Both the position numbers and the translations under genes were made by a program. Shown here piece by piece: positions 1 through 6,513 of a stretch of DNA of 22,129 nucleotides (positions are counted from its first letter, which is position 1; the number at the start of each line of letters is the position of its first letter). The notes under the pieces are model-generated. The model was not told the DNA's origin. It did not search any database and saw only the letters and a program-made list of their open reading frames with translations. The stretch spans positions 1 through 22,129 of the forward strand of contig JALNZQ010000014.1 in NCBI GenBank assembly GCA_023229165.1, written 5' to 3'. The stretch comes from Methanothrix sp. GTDB taxonomy: Archaea > Halobacteriota > Methanosarcinia > Methanotrichales > Methanotrichaceae.

Positions 1-528
1 GTAGGCGATTAGCTGCAGCCAGGTTCCTACTGGACTTACCACATATTGTGTCCAGTTTGTTGCTCCCTGGATCCAGAGGTCATTGGTATTAGATGGCACT
101 GTGGATGCATACTGGGTGAATGGCAACCCTACACCGGCACCGTAGTACACATTGGAAGGAGTTTTCTGTGTTATATCGAACCTGGTAGGATTGGTTATTA
201 TCCCACCCACAACAGGCGTACCGGTAGTTGTATAGTACTCTGTATAGGGAGAGAAAGTGACCTCGCTATACTCCTGGCTGTAGAAGGAACCACCTGTCGT
301 GTACCAGGGGAAGTTAGGGACCGGCGTATCGAGCCACTGTAACATGCCTGCCAGCCCCGGATCGGAATTTGTACGGGTGTGCACTTGGCCCATGTTGGGA
401 CTGATCCAATCTCCGCTGGATCCCATTGAACTGCCACTGGAGCTTGCACCTAAGGGATCCGCTGCGAATGCCTGAAATGCAAGGCAGACGAGCACTGTTA
501 AACACAGTAAAATTTTGCCATATTTCAT
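1..528 (-). CDS. Secreted surface protein, 3' part outside window
   Basis: The frame is open from an ATG at 528 to the left edge (176 codons, no stop), so the C-terminus lies outside the window. Residues 1-24 form a classical signal peptide: a Lys near the N-terminus, a hydrophobic core (ILLCLTVLVCLAFQ), and a likely signal peptidase I site after AFA. No lipobox cysteine is placed for lipid attachment. The mature part is rich in Ser, Thr, Tyr, Pro, Gly and Asn, has few charged residues, and contains one N-glycosylation sequon (NWT), as in archaeal cell-envelope proteins. The start is supported by an AGGTG SD-like sequence about 5 nt upstream. I do not recognise the family. An S-layer-associated or sheath protein is possible, but that is inferred only from composition and the signal peptide. 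It lies 18 nt downstream of a 28-codon ORF on the same strand. Confidence 0.75.
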   Translation of the reverse strand, partial: MKYGKILLCLTVLVCLAFQAFAADPLGASSSGSSMGSSGDWISPNMGQVHTRTNSDPGLAGMLQWLDTPVPNFPWYTTGGSFYSQEYSEVTFSPYTEYYTTTGTPVVGGIITNPTRFDITQKTPSNVYYGAGVGLPFTQYASTVPSNTNDLWIQGATNWTQYVVSPVGTWLQLIAY

Positions 529-546
529 ATTAACACCTACTATTGC

Positions 547-633
547 TTAAATTAGCATCTTAGATTTTCGAATGATCTCAATGGTGAAAGAGGATAGAAG
601 CTGTCTCGGTTGTTCTTCTATGTCGGTTGACAT
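547..633 (-). CDS. Possible 28-residue leader peptide
   Basis: A short frame starts at ATG 633 and ends with TAA at 547-549. Its peptide begins MSTDIEEQPRQLL and ends with a basic stretch (IRKSKMLI). It has the strongest SD near this gene, AAGGAGG (plus-strand cctcctt at 643-649), 9 nt before the ATG, which is the main argument for translation. It ends 18 nt before the secreted-protein gene on the same strand, so the two are probably on one transcript. No family is recognised and there is no membrane segment. It could be a translated leader that tunes expression of the downstream gene, a remnant of a longer gene, or a chance ORF. Confidence 0.4.
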   Translation of the reverse strand: MSTDIEEQPRQLLSSFTIEIIRKSKMLI

Positions 634-680
634 ATTTTGAATCCTCCTTTAGCGATTCCAAATTCTAATAGGATGCTATT

Positions 681-715
681 GCATAAAAAGCTTTTGGTGT
701 CATAATATTTAAAAT
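681..715 (-). promoter_or_regulatory. Candidate promoter of leader ORF/surface protein
   Basis: Read on the minus strand, this stretch holds two AT-rich TATA-like sequences: TTTTAAATATT (about 705-715) and CTTTTTATG (about 684-692). Either could give a transcript whose short leader includes the AAGGAGG site at 643-649. I cannot choose between them from sequence alone. Confidence 0.3.
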
Positions 716-880
716 CCATAAGCTCTACACATATAAAATTGTTGAATCAACGAGCGGAATCAAAACTACAGCACTCTGTAATAGTAATGTGTATGATTTT
801 ATTGAAGAACGAGATGGCAAGCAGGATCTAATATTTTATGAACGTGACCCCGGAAAGTGTTAACGTCCTGGGAGTTGTCG

Positions 881-946
881 ATATAAAAAATATTGCGAAC
901 GAGTAATTATTTATCAGTCAACAGCACATTATCCAACATTCGGTGA
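881..946 (+). promoter_or_regulatory. Promoter and SD of glutaredoxin/FDR operon
   Basis: An archaeal TATA box (ATATAAAAAA) lies at 881-890, which would place the transcript start near 910. GGTGAT at 941-946 is an archaeal SD-like sequence 4 nt before the ATG at 951. A weaker TATA-like sequence (TTATTTATC) lies near 906-914. Confidence 0.5.
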
Positions 947-950
947 TTTC

Positions 951-1226
951 ATGAATTTCGAACACGTCGCAGGAAAAGATAAAGGCAAGATCAGGCTCTT
1001 TGCCCTGAGCACCTGCATCTGGTGCAAGAAGACCCGGGAGCTCTTATCATCTATGGGCGTGGCCTTCGACTACATTTATGTTGACCTTTTAAAAGGAGAG
1101 GAGAGAGCCGAGGCCGTAGCCGAGGTTAAGAAATACAACCCAAGCCTCTCTTTTCCCACGCTCGTAATCGGCGAGAAATGCATTGTGGGCCTGAAAGAAA
1201 AAGAAATCAAGGAGGCTTTAGGCTGA
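951..1226 (+). CDS. Glutaredoxin-like thiol oxidoreductase (methanoredoxin-like)
   Basis: This 91-residue protein has the size and fold pattern of a small glutaredoxin/NrdH-like protein. A first beta strand (IRLFAL) leads into an active-site Cys-Ile-Trp-Cys motif at residues 22-25. The cis-proline loop (FPTLVIGEKCIVG) and a closing helix (KEKEIKEALG) follow. Such proteins reduce disulfides in the cytoplasm. Its stop overlaps the start of the ferredoxin:disulfide reductase gene (TGATG), so the two are translationally coupled. From established knowledge, methanoredoxin of Methanosarcina acetivorans is a glutaredoxin-like protein reduced by ferredoxin:disulfide reductase. The gene order here suggests the same electron route: ferredoxin to reductase to glutaredoxin. 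That this protein uses coenzyme M as its thiol, as methanoredoxin does, is inference. Confidence 0.88.
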   Translation: MNFEHVAGKDKGKIRLFALSTCIWCKKTRELLSSMGVAFDYIYVDLLKGEERAEAVAEVKKYNPSLSFPTLVIGEKCIVGLKEKEIKEALG

Positions 1227-1771
1227 TGGCGCAGGATTTTGTTGAGCCTACGGGCGAGGAAGTGGACAAATTATGCTCTCGTCTGGATAAAGATGCCAGA
1301 CAGGGTGGATACAATCTCAATCCAGATGCCGATTTTGTTAAAGGCCTGGTGAAAGGCCTTCTCATAAACGAGAGGCGATACGGCTACCGTTCCTGTCCCT
1401 GTCGCCTGGCTTTTGGCGACAAATCCGAGGACCTGGACGTCATCTGCCCCTGCGACTACAGAGATGCAGACGTTACTGAATTTGGCGCCTGCTACTGTGC
1501 GCTTTATGTCTCCAAAGCCGCACTGTTGGGAAAGCAGGAGCTGTCTTCCATTCCCGAGAGAAGGCTGCCTTTGGAAGAGAGGGAGAAGCTCCGGCAAAAG
1601 CAAAAAGCATCTGCAGAGGCGCTGGGTTTTGATATCGCAAAGGTGGCACTCAAGCTTTCCGTGCCAGTGTGGAGATGTACCGTCTGCGGCTACCTCTGCG
1701 CCAGAGAGGGGCCTCCTGAGGTCTGTCCCATCTGCAAGGTCGGCAAGGAGAGATTTGAGCGGTTTATTTAG
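1226..1771 (+). CDS. Ferredoxin:disulfide reductase, catalytic subunit with rubredoxin domain
   Basis: The start at ATG 1226 is chosen because AAGGAGG (1209-1215) lies 10 nt upstream and the ATG overlaps the preceding stop. A longer frame from 1178 would run inside the glutaredoxin gene. The 181-residue product has the ferredoxin:thioredoxin reductase beta fold with motifs CPC (57-59), CPC (74-76) and CYC (89-91), which hold the active-site [4Fe-4S] cluster and the redox-active disulfide. Plant FTR has CHC at the last motif. The Tyr at position 90 and the C-terminal rubredoxin-type site (C151, C154, C167, C170) match the M. acetivorans ferredoxin:disulfide reductase, in which rubredoxin iron is proposed to pass electrons from ferredoxin to the cluster. 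Its likely partner is the glutaredoxin encoded just upstream. There is a helical, charged linker (about 105-135) between the domains. Confidence 0.92.
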   Translation: MAQDFVEPTGEEVDKLCSRLDKDARQGGYNLNPDADFVKGLVKGLLINERRYGYRSCPCRLAFGDKSEDLDVICPCDYRDADVTEFGACYCALYVSKAALLGKQELSSIPERRLPLEEREKLRQKQKASAEALGFDIAKVALKLSVPVWRCTVCGYLCAREGPPEVCPICKVGKERFERFI

Positions 1772-1851
1772 CTTTTCTTTTTTCAAAATGATGAAGGAAT
1801 CGAGCCGGATGGATGATCTGAAACCCAGTGAGTTGATCAGAAGGACGATCT

Positions 1852-4332
1852 ATGGTCGGAAATAAAAAGGCTGAGCTGAAGGTTGCGGGCATGGTTTGCG
1901 CCGCCTGCACTCAGGCAATTGAAAAGGCTTTCCGCAATTTGGATGGAGTGGCTTCGGCTCAGGTCAACCTGGGAACGGAGACGGCATCGATAGAATACGA
2001 TCCCGAGAAGCTGCATCTTGCTGATTTGGAAAAGGCGATAAGGGACACGGGCTATGATGTAATCGATGAGAAGGTCGTGCTCAAAATAGGCGGCACGGTC
2101 TGCGCCATGTGTGTTGGGGCACTGGAGATTGCCCTCAAGAAGCTGGATGGCGTTGTGGATGTGCGCGTGAACCTGGCGTCTGAGAAAGCCATTGTCACCT
2201 TCAATCCCCGCATGGTCGGCCTGGAGGACATGAAGAAGGCCGTTGTCGATACAGGCTATCAATTTCTGGGAATCGCCGGAGAGGAAGCTTTAGACGACCG
2301 GGAGAAGGAGGCACTTGCCAGGGACCTGGCAGACAAGAAGAAGCGCATCATCATCGGCTTTGCCACCAGCCTCTTTCTCATGGCTCTGATGTACCTGCCT
2401 GTGCACAAAATCGTCCCTATGCAATTGGCCATGGCCGTCCCCAATTTCATGAGCCTATTCATGCTCATAGTATCGGCTCCCGTCTTTGTTTATGTGAGCT
2501 ACCCCATCTTTCGGGCCGCACTGCGGGCGCTTGCCAACAGAAATCTGGATATGGACGTCATGTACGGAATGGGCATCGGCGTGGCCTATGGCTCCAGCAT
2601 TCTTGGAACCTTTGCAGTTGTGCTTACCCCGGATTTCATGTTCTATGAGACGGCAGTCATGCTGGCCTCCTTTCTTACCCTGGGCCGATATTTGGAGGCA
2701 AGAGCCAAAGGCCGCACCTCGGAGGCCATCAAAAAGCTGGTAGGTCTTCAGCCCAAAAGAGCCACCATTCTCAGGGATGGGCGAGAGATAGAGGTATCCG
2801 TGGAAGAGGTGTTAGTGGGCGATTTGCTCCTGGTCAAGCCCGGCGAAAAGATTCCGGCGGACGGCGTAGTTGCGGCAGGAGAAAGCTACGTAGATGAAGC
2901 CATGATCACGGGCGAGAGCGTTCCTGCCTTCAAGGAGCCGGGCAGCCGGGTAGTAGGCGGCACTCTCAACAAGAACGGCTCTCTCAAGTTCTCAGCCACA
3001 CGCATAGGAAAAGACACCGTCCTGGCCCAGATCATCTCTCTTGTGGAGGAGGCGCAGGGATCAAGACCTGCCGTGCAGAGGATAGCCGACCGGGCTGTGG
3101 CTTATTTCATCCCCACCATCCTGGCATTCGCCGCAGCGTCATTTGTTTACTGGTATTTTGTGGCCCATAATACTCTGCTCTTCTCCCTCACGGCTCTGAT
3201 ATCCGTATTAGTAGTAGCCTGCCCCTGTGCTCTGGGCCTGGCCACTCCCACGGCCATCACAGTTGGCATTGGCCGTGCAGCCGAACTGGGCATTCTCATC
3301 AAGAGCGGCGAAGCTTTGGAAGCCTCTGATAAGCTCAACGTCGTCGCCTTTGACAAGACCGGCACATTAACCGTGGGCAGACCGGATGTTACAGACATGG
3401 CGGCCTTCGGCATGAGCGAAAAAGAGATGCTGCGCCTGGCAGCTTCTGCAGAGCGGCCTTCGGAACATCCCCTGGCGGAAGCGGTTGTCCGCAAAGCCCG
3501 GGAGCTGGGACTCGAATCGGCCAACGCGAAAAAATTCGAGGCACGGCCTGGAAAAGGCGTGCTGGCCCAGGTGGAGGGCAGAAACGTTGTGGCCGGAAAC
3601 AGGATGCTCTTCACGGATTTGGGCCTTGAAATCACCCCCGAGCTGCTCGAAAAAGCATCGGGTTATGAAGAGCAGGGCAAGACGGCCATGCTCATCGCCC
3701 TGGACGGCCGGGCCTGCGCAGTTTTAGCCATCTCCGATCGGCTGAAGGAATCCGCCCAGGAGGCCGTATCGGATCTACAGAGCATGAATCTGGCTGTGGT
3801 GATGATCACCGGCGATAATGCAAAAAGTGCAGCAGCGGTGGCAGGCATGCTGAGCATAAAAAAAGTTCTCTCCGAAGTTTTGCCGGAAGATAAATCCAGT
3901 GAGATCAAGAGACTGCAGCAGAGCGGGAGCAAGGTAGCCTTTGTGGGCGACGGCATAAATGATGCTCCGGCTCTGGCCCAGGCTGATGTGGGCATCGCCA
4001 TCGGCAGCGGCACGGATGTGGCCATTGAGGCGGGCGAGATTGTGCTGATGAAAGACGACCTGCTGGCCGTCGTGGCGGCCATACAGCTCAGCCGCAAAGT
4101 GATCTCCAGGATTAAGCTGAACATCTTCTGGGCCTTTGCCTACAACGCGGCCCTGGTTCCCGTGGCAGCGGGCGCGCTCTATCCGGCATTCGGCATAACC
4201 TTCCGTCCGGAGCTGGCAGGTCTGGCCATGGCCCTCAGCTCTGTGACAGTAATCTCCTTCTCGCTCCTGCTCAAAAAGTATATACCGCCGGCAATGCAAA
4301 AGAAGAACTCAGGCAAGAAAATTGGAGGTTAA
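1852..4332 (+). CDS. copA: Copper-translocating P1B-type ATPase
   Basis: This is an 826-residue membrane pump. Two N-terminal heavy-metal-binding domains carry CxxC motifs at C16/C19 (GMVCAAC) and C84/C87 (GTVCAMC). Membrane helices follow from about residue 165. The actuator motif TGES is at 353-356, the transmembrane metal site Cys-Pro-Cys at 457-459, the phosphorylated Asp of DKTGTLT at 501, the SEHP nucleotide-binding motif at 537-540, and GDGIND at about 699-704. CPC with two HMA domains indicates Cu(I) (or Ag(I)) export of the CopA/P1B-1 type. AAGGA (1841-1845) precedes the ATG by 6 nt. The gene is 80 bp downstream of the disulfide reductase, and its last codons contain the SD (GGAGG) of the YHS protein gene, so the two are tightly coupled. 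The length is normal for the family and all catalytic motifs are intact. Confidence 0.96.
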   Translation: MVGNKKAELKVAGMVCAACTQAIEKAFRNLDGVASAQVNLGTETASIEYDPEKLHLADLEKAIRDTGYDVIDEKVVLKIGGTVCAMCVGALEIALKKLDGVVDVRVNLASEKAIVTFNPRMVGLEDMKKAVVDTGYQFLGIAGEEALDDREKEALARDLADKKKRIIIGFATSLFLMALMYLPVHKIVPMQLAMAVPNFMSLFMLIVSAPVFVYVSYPIFRAALRALANRNLDMDVMYGMGIGVAYGSSILGTFAVVLTPDFMFYETAVMLASFLTLGRYLEARAKGRTSEAIKKLVGLQPKRATILRDGREIEVSVEEVLVGDLLLVKPGEKIPADGVVAAGESYVDEAMITGESVPAFKEPGSRVVGGTLNKNGSLKFSATRIGKDTVLAQIISLVEEAQGSRPAVQRIADRAVAYFIPTILAFAAASFVYWYFVAHNTLLFSLTALISVLVVACPCALGLATPTAITVGIGRAAELGILIKSGEALEASDKLNVVAFDKTGTLTVGRPDVTDMAAFGMSEKEMLRLAASAERPSEHPLAEAVVRKARELGLESANAKKFEARPGKGVLAQVEGRNVVAGNRMLFTDLGLEITPELLEKASGYEEQGKTAMLIALDGRACAVLAISDRLKESAQEAVSDLQSMNLAVVMITGDNAKSAAAVAGMLSIKKVLSEVLPEDKSSEIKRLQQSGSKVAFVGDGINDAPALAQADVGIAIGSGTDVAIEAGEIVLMKDDLLAVVAAIQLSRKVISRIKLNIFWAFAYNAALVPVAAGALYPAFGITFRPELAGLAMALSSVTVISFSLLLKKYIPPAMQKKNSGKKIGG

Positions 4333-4336
4333 AAAA

Positions 4337-4483
4337 ATGGCAATAGATCCGATATGCAAGATGACCGTCGATGAGAAGACGGCCAAGCTCAAGAGCGAAT
4401 ACAAAGGCAAGATGTACTATTTCTGCGCGCCAGGCTGCAAGAAAGCCTTTGAGGACAATCCTGCTAAATATCTGGAAAGCTAA
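4337..4483 (+). CDS. Small YHS-domain metal-binding protein
   Basis: A complete 48-codon gene starts at ATG 4337 and stops at TAA 4481-4483. Its SD, GGAGG at 4324-4328, lies inside the end of copA, 8 nt upstream. The whole product is one YHS (TRASH-like) domain: DPICKMTVD at the N-terminus, then GKMYYFCAPGCKKAFEDNP. The cysteines C7, C29 and C33 are the expected metal ligands. In the common form the first motif reads C-G-M; here it is C-K-M. YHS domains are found fused to, or encoded beside, copper ATPases and are thought to bind the metal. With only 4 nt between the genes, this protein is probably a cytoplasmic copper-binding partner of the ATPase. That role is inferred from context. Confidence 0.9.
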   Translation: MAIDPICKMTVDEKTAKLKSEYKGKMYYFCAPGCKKAFEDNPAKYLES

Positions 4484-4505
4484 GAAGTAGCGAAGGATAA
4501 TATCG

Positions 4506-5426
4506 ATGAGGTCTAAGGATAGGTCAAACGGTTATGAGAAATCGTTTAGGCGCATTTTAATTGCATGCATCAGGCCGATTCCGATTGCCGTATTATTGCT
4601 GCTGCTCCCCTTATCTATGGGTTTGAATGCACCGTCCGACCTTGGTATTGGCCAAAAGGCAGAGAGTTTGAAAAACAATTCTTCTACCGAAAATCCCTCT
4701 CTATGGCAAGTTCTTGATATATTGAAATCAAAGGATTATGTAGACTTGACCCATAGCTTCAAGCCTGGAATACCTCATTGGGAGGGTTTTCCAAATGAGA
4801 CTGTAGAGACTGTCTTTAACTTCAGCACATCAGGCTTTTTGGCCCAGAAGTTCATACTTGTAGGACAATGGGGCACCCATGTTGACGCTCCAGTACATTT
4901 CCATCAAGGGAAACGCACAGTTGATCAGATAGACGTCAAGGAGATGGTGCTGCCCCTAGTAGTACTGGATATACATCAGAAGGTGTCGGTAAATCCGGAT
5001 TATACAATCAATATGGATGACGTTAAAGCATGGGAATCCAGATATGGCAAGATACCAGAAGGATGCTTCGTGGCCCTTCGGACGGACTGGTCCAAACGCT
5101 GGCCCAACCAGACTGCCATGCTGAATAGAGACCGCAATGGGACATTCCATTATCCGGGCTGGAGCATGGAGGTGCTGCGGTACCTCTATGAGAATAGAAA
5201 GATCACTGCATCGGGTCATGAGACTACCGATACAGATCCTGGATTCCAGACGGCTAAAGATAACTACACGCTGGAGTCCTATATCCTTGGACGAGACCAT
5301 TTCCAGATAGAACTACTCGCCAGTCTGGACAAGGTGCCTGAATATGGAGCTTTGATCGTGGTTGCCTTTCCAAAACCCGAGGGTGGATCAGGGTTCCCTG
5401 CAAGGGCTTTTGCAATCTTGCCTTAA
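4506..5426 (+). CDS. Secreted cyclase-family (kynurenine formamidase-like) metal hydrolase
   Basis: A 306-residue protein with an N-terminal export signal: basic residues up to about 17, then a hydrophobic stretch at about 18-40 (IAVLLLLLPLSMGLN). The catalytic part starts near residue 78 (VDLTHSFKPGIPHWEGFP), as usual in the cyclase family (PF04199). The metal motif GTHVDAPVHF has H125, D127 and H131, and a later GHETTDTDPG segment gives another expected ligand. In the HxGTH form of the motif the first position is His; here it is Gln (Q121-W-G-T-H). Characterised relatives hydrolyse formylkynurenine, isatin or other amides, and the substrate here cannot be read from sequence. It starts 22 nt after the YHS gene with AAGGAT (4493-4498) as SD, so cotranscription with copA is possible. 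Its stop overlaps the convergent gene. Confidence 0.85.
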   Translation: MRSKDRSNGYEKSFRRILIACIRPIPIAVLLLLLPLSMGLNAPSDLGIGQKAESLKNNSSTENPSLWQVLDILKSKDYVDLTHSFKPGIPHWEGFPNETVETVFNFSTSGFLAQKFILVGQWGTHVDAPVHFHQGKRTVDQIDVKEMVLPLVVLDIHQKVSVNPDYTINMDDVKAWESRYGKIPEGCFVALRTDWSKRWPNQTAMLNRDRNGTFHYPGWSMEVLRYLYENRKITASGHETTDTDPGFQTAKDNYTLESYILGRDHFQIELLASLDKVPEYGALIVVAFPKPEGGSGFPARAFAILP

Positions 5427-6472
5427 TCTATTTTCACTTTCCGAAGCAAGATAAAGCCCAACAGCATGGGCAGCCAGAAGTTCAACGCTCGAAAGGCGAG
5501 AACGATGAGTGCTGCTATGAATCCGTGGATTCCAAGAGACGTGTACACTAAGGCCATAACACCTTCCACTACTCCTATCCCCTGGGGCACGGGAGAGATG
5601 TTCCAGAAGAGAATGCCCATCGCATAGCCTGACACGAGAGGCCCAAACTCGATCTGCTGATGAAAAGCTAAAAATAAGGCATAGAGGCTACTTATGTTGA
5701 TCAAATGGGCGGCCAGGGCAAGGCCTAAGGTCAGCGCCAACTTTTCCGGGTGAGCTTCGATGGCTTCGGCTGCATTGGAAAAGTCAGCCGCATTTCTTGC
5801 CGCCCAACCATCGGGAAAAAAGGCATTTCTGTGAACCTTTTTAGCCAAGCGGTTTATTCCGCTCTGCAAAAAGCCCAGCAACTTCATCAGCAATATTGGG
5901 TGCCACTGTCCCAGGATCAGGGTAAAGGCAAGACTGCATAATATCGCCACCAAAACGACCGTTCCGGCGATCTCGTAGTTTTGCAGCCTATTTTGCGTGG
6001 AGAGGTAGGCTATGCCGCCTGCCAGGATGAGAGCAAAGGCACTGAAGTCTGCCGTCTGAGCCAGCAGCGTTCCTGCTGCAGCCCTTGCAGGCGACTCTCC
6101 CCGGTGAGATGCATCATCAACATACAGGGCCGCTCCGGCCATACCCCAGGTAGGTGCGACCACATTGACGAATAGAGCGCCCAGGGTCACTGGAATAAGG
6201 TCACGAACTTTACTTTTTATGTCCACCGTGTAAAAGGCCGACTTGAATATAGCTGCAAATACAGCATAGTAAAGAACCTGCAGTAAAGCCGCCAGGAGGA
6301 TCCACTCAGGCTGTCCTTGAATCAACGGCAAAGCAGCCTTTTCAATTTCCGTCAGGTGGCTTATCATCAGCCATAAAAAAGCTGCTATTGCATTCCAAAA
6401 GAGCCACCTCGCGTTTGCCACACAAAAATTTAATTCTCTGCAGGATCTTAAGACTATGGATTGACGTTCCAA
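5423..6472 (-). CDS. Flippase-like integral membrane protein (UPF0104, LPG-synthase TM region)
   Basis: A 349-residue polytopic membrane protein with about seven or eight hydrophobic segments between residues 22 and 345. The family signature is near the C-terminus, PVPQGIGVVEGVM, matching the P-x-P-x-G-x-G-x-x-E pattern of PF03706. Residues such as NVVAPTWGMAG near 115 are also typical. This family corresponds to the N-terminal lipid-flipping half of bacterial MprF. In archaea, members include AglD-type proteins tied to lipid-linked sugar transfer. It lacks the C-terminal aminoacyl-transfer domain. The gene is divergent from the magnesium ATPase (41 bp apart) and convergent with the cyclase gene, with stops sharing TTAA at 5423-5426. 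The start at 6472 is the first Met and has no clear SD, so a slightly later start is possible. The lipid substrate is unknown. Confidence 0.85.
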   Translation of the reverse strand: MERQSIVLRSCRELNFCVANARWLFWNAIAAFLWLMISHLTEIEKAALPLIQGQPEWILLAALLQVLYYAVFAAIFKSAFYTVDIKSKVRDLIPVTLGALFVNVVAPTWGMAGAALYVDDASHRGESPARAAAGTLLAQTADFSAFALILAGGIAYLSTQNRLQNYEIAGTVVLVAILCSLAFTLILGQWHPILLMKLLGFLQSGINRLAKKVHRNAFFPDGWAARNAADFSNAAEAIEAHPEKLALTLGLALAAHLINISSLYALFLAFHQQIEFGPLVSGYAMGILFWNISPVPQGIGVVEGVMALVYTSLGIHGFIAALIVLAFRALNFWLPMLLGFILLRKVKID

Positions 6473-6513
6473 TATTCGAAAGAGTTATCCATTCAGAAAT
6501 AGAATAAGTATTT

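Larger units (their letters stand above)
634..950. other. Intergenic region between divergent genes
   Basis: This 317-base stretch has no gene I can defend. It carries the minus-strand promoter candidates near 681-715 and the plus-strand promoter of the glutaredoxin gene near 881-890. Between them, plus-strand positions 687-863 stay open for 58 codons and read like protein (for example NSNVYDFIEERDGKQDLIFY), but there is no ATG or convincing alternative start and no SD. It may be the decayed end of an old gene, or chance. Confidence 0.5.

Noticed and set aside
1178..1225. Longer N-terminus for the disulfide reductase
   Set aside because: It lies fully inside the glutaredoxin gene, while the ATG at 1226 has AAGGAGG upstream and starts the conserved domain.
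1413..1787. Open frames on both strands over the disulfide reductase gene
   Set aside because: They are shadows; only the frame with CPC, CPC, CYC and rubredoxin motifs matches a family.
3147..4299. Long minus-strand open frames opposite copA
   Set aside because: They are antisense shadows of a GC-rich conserved gene, with Ser/Ala-rich products and no recognisable domain.
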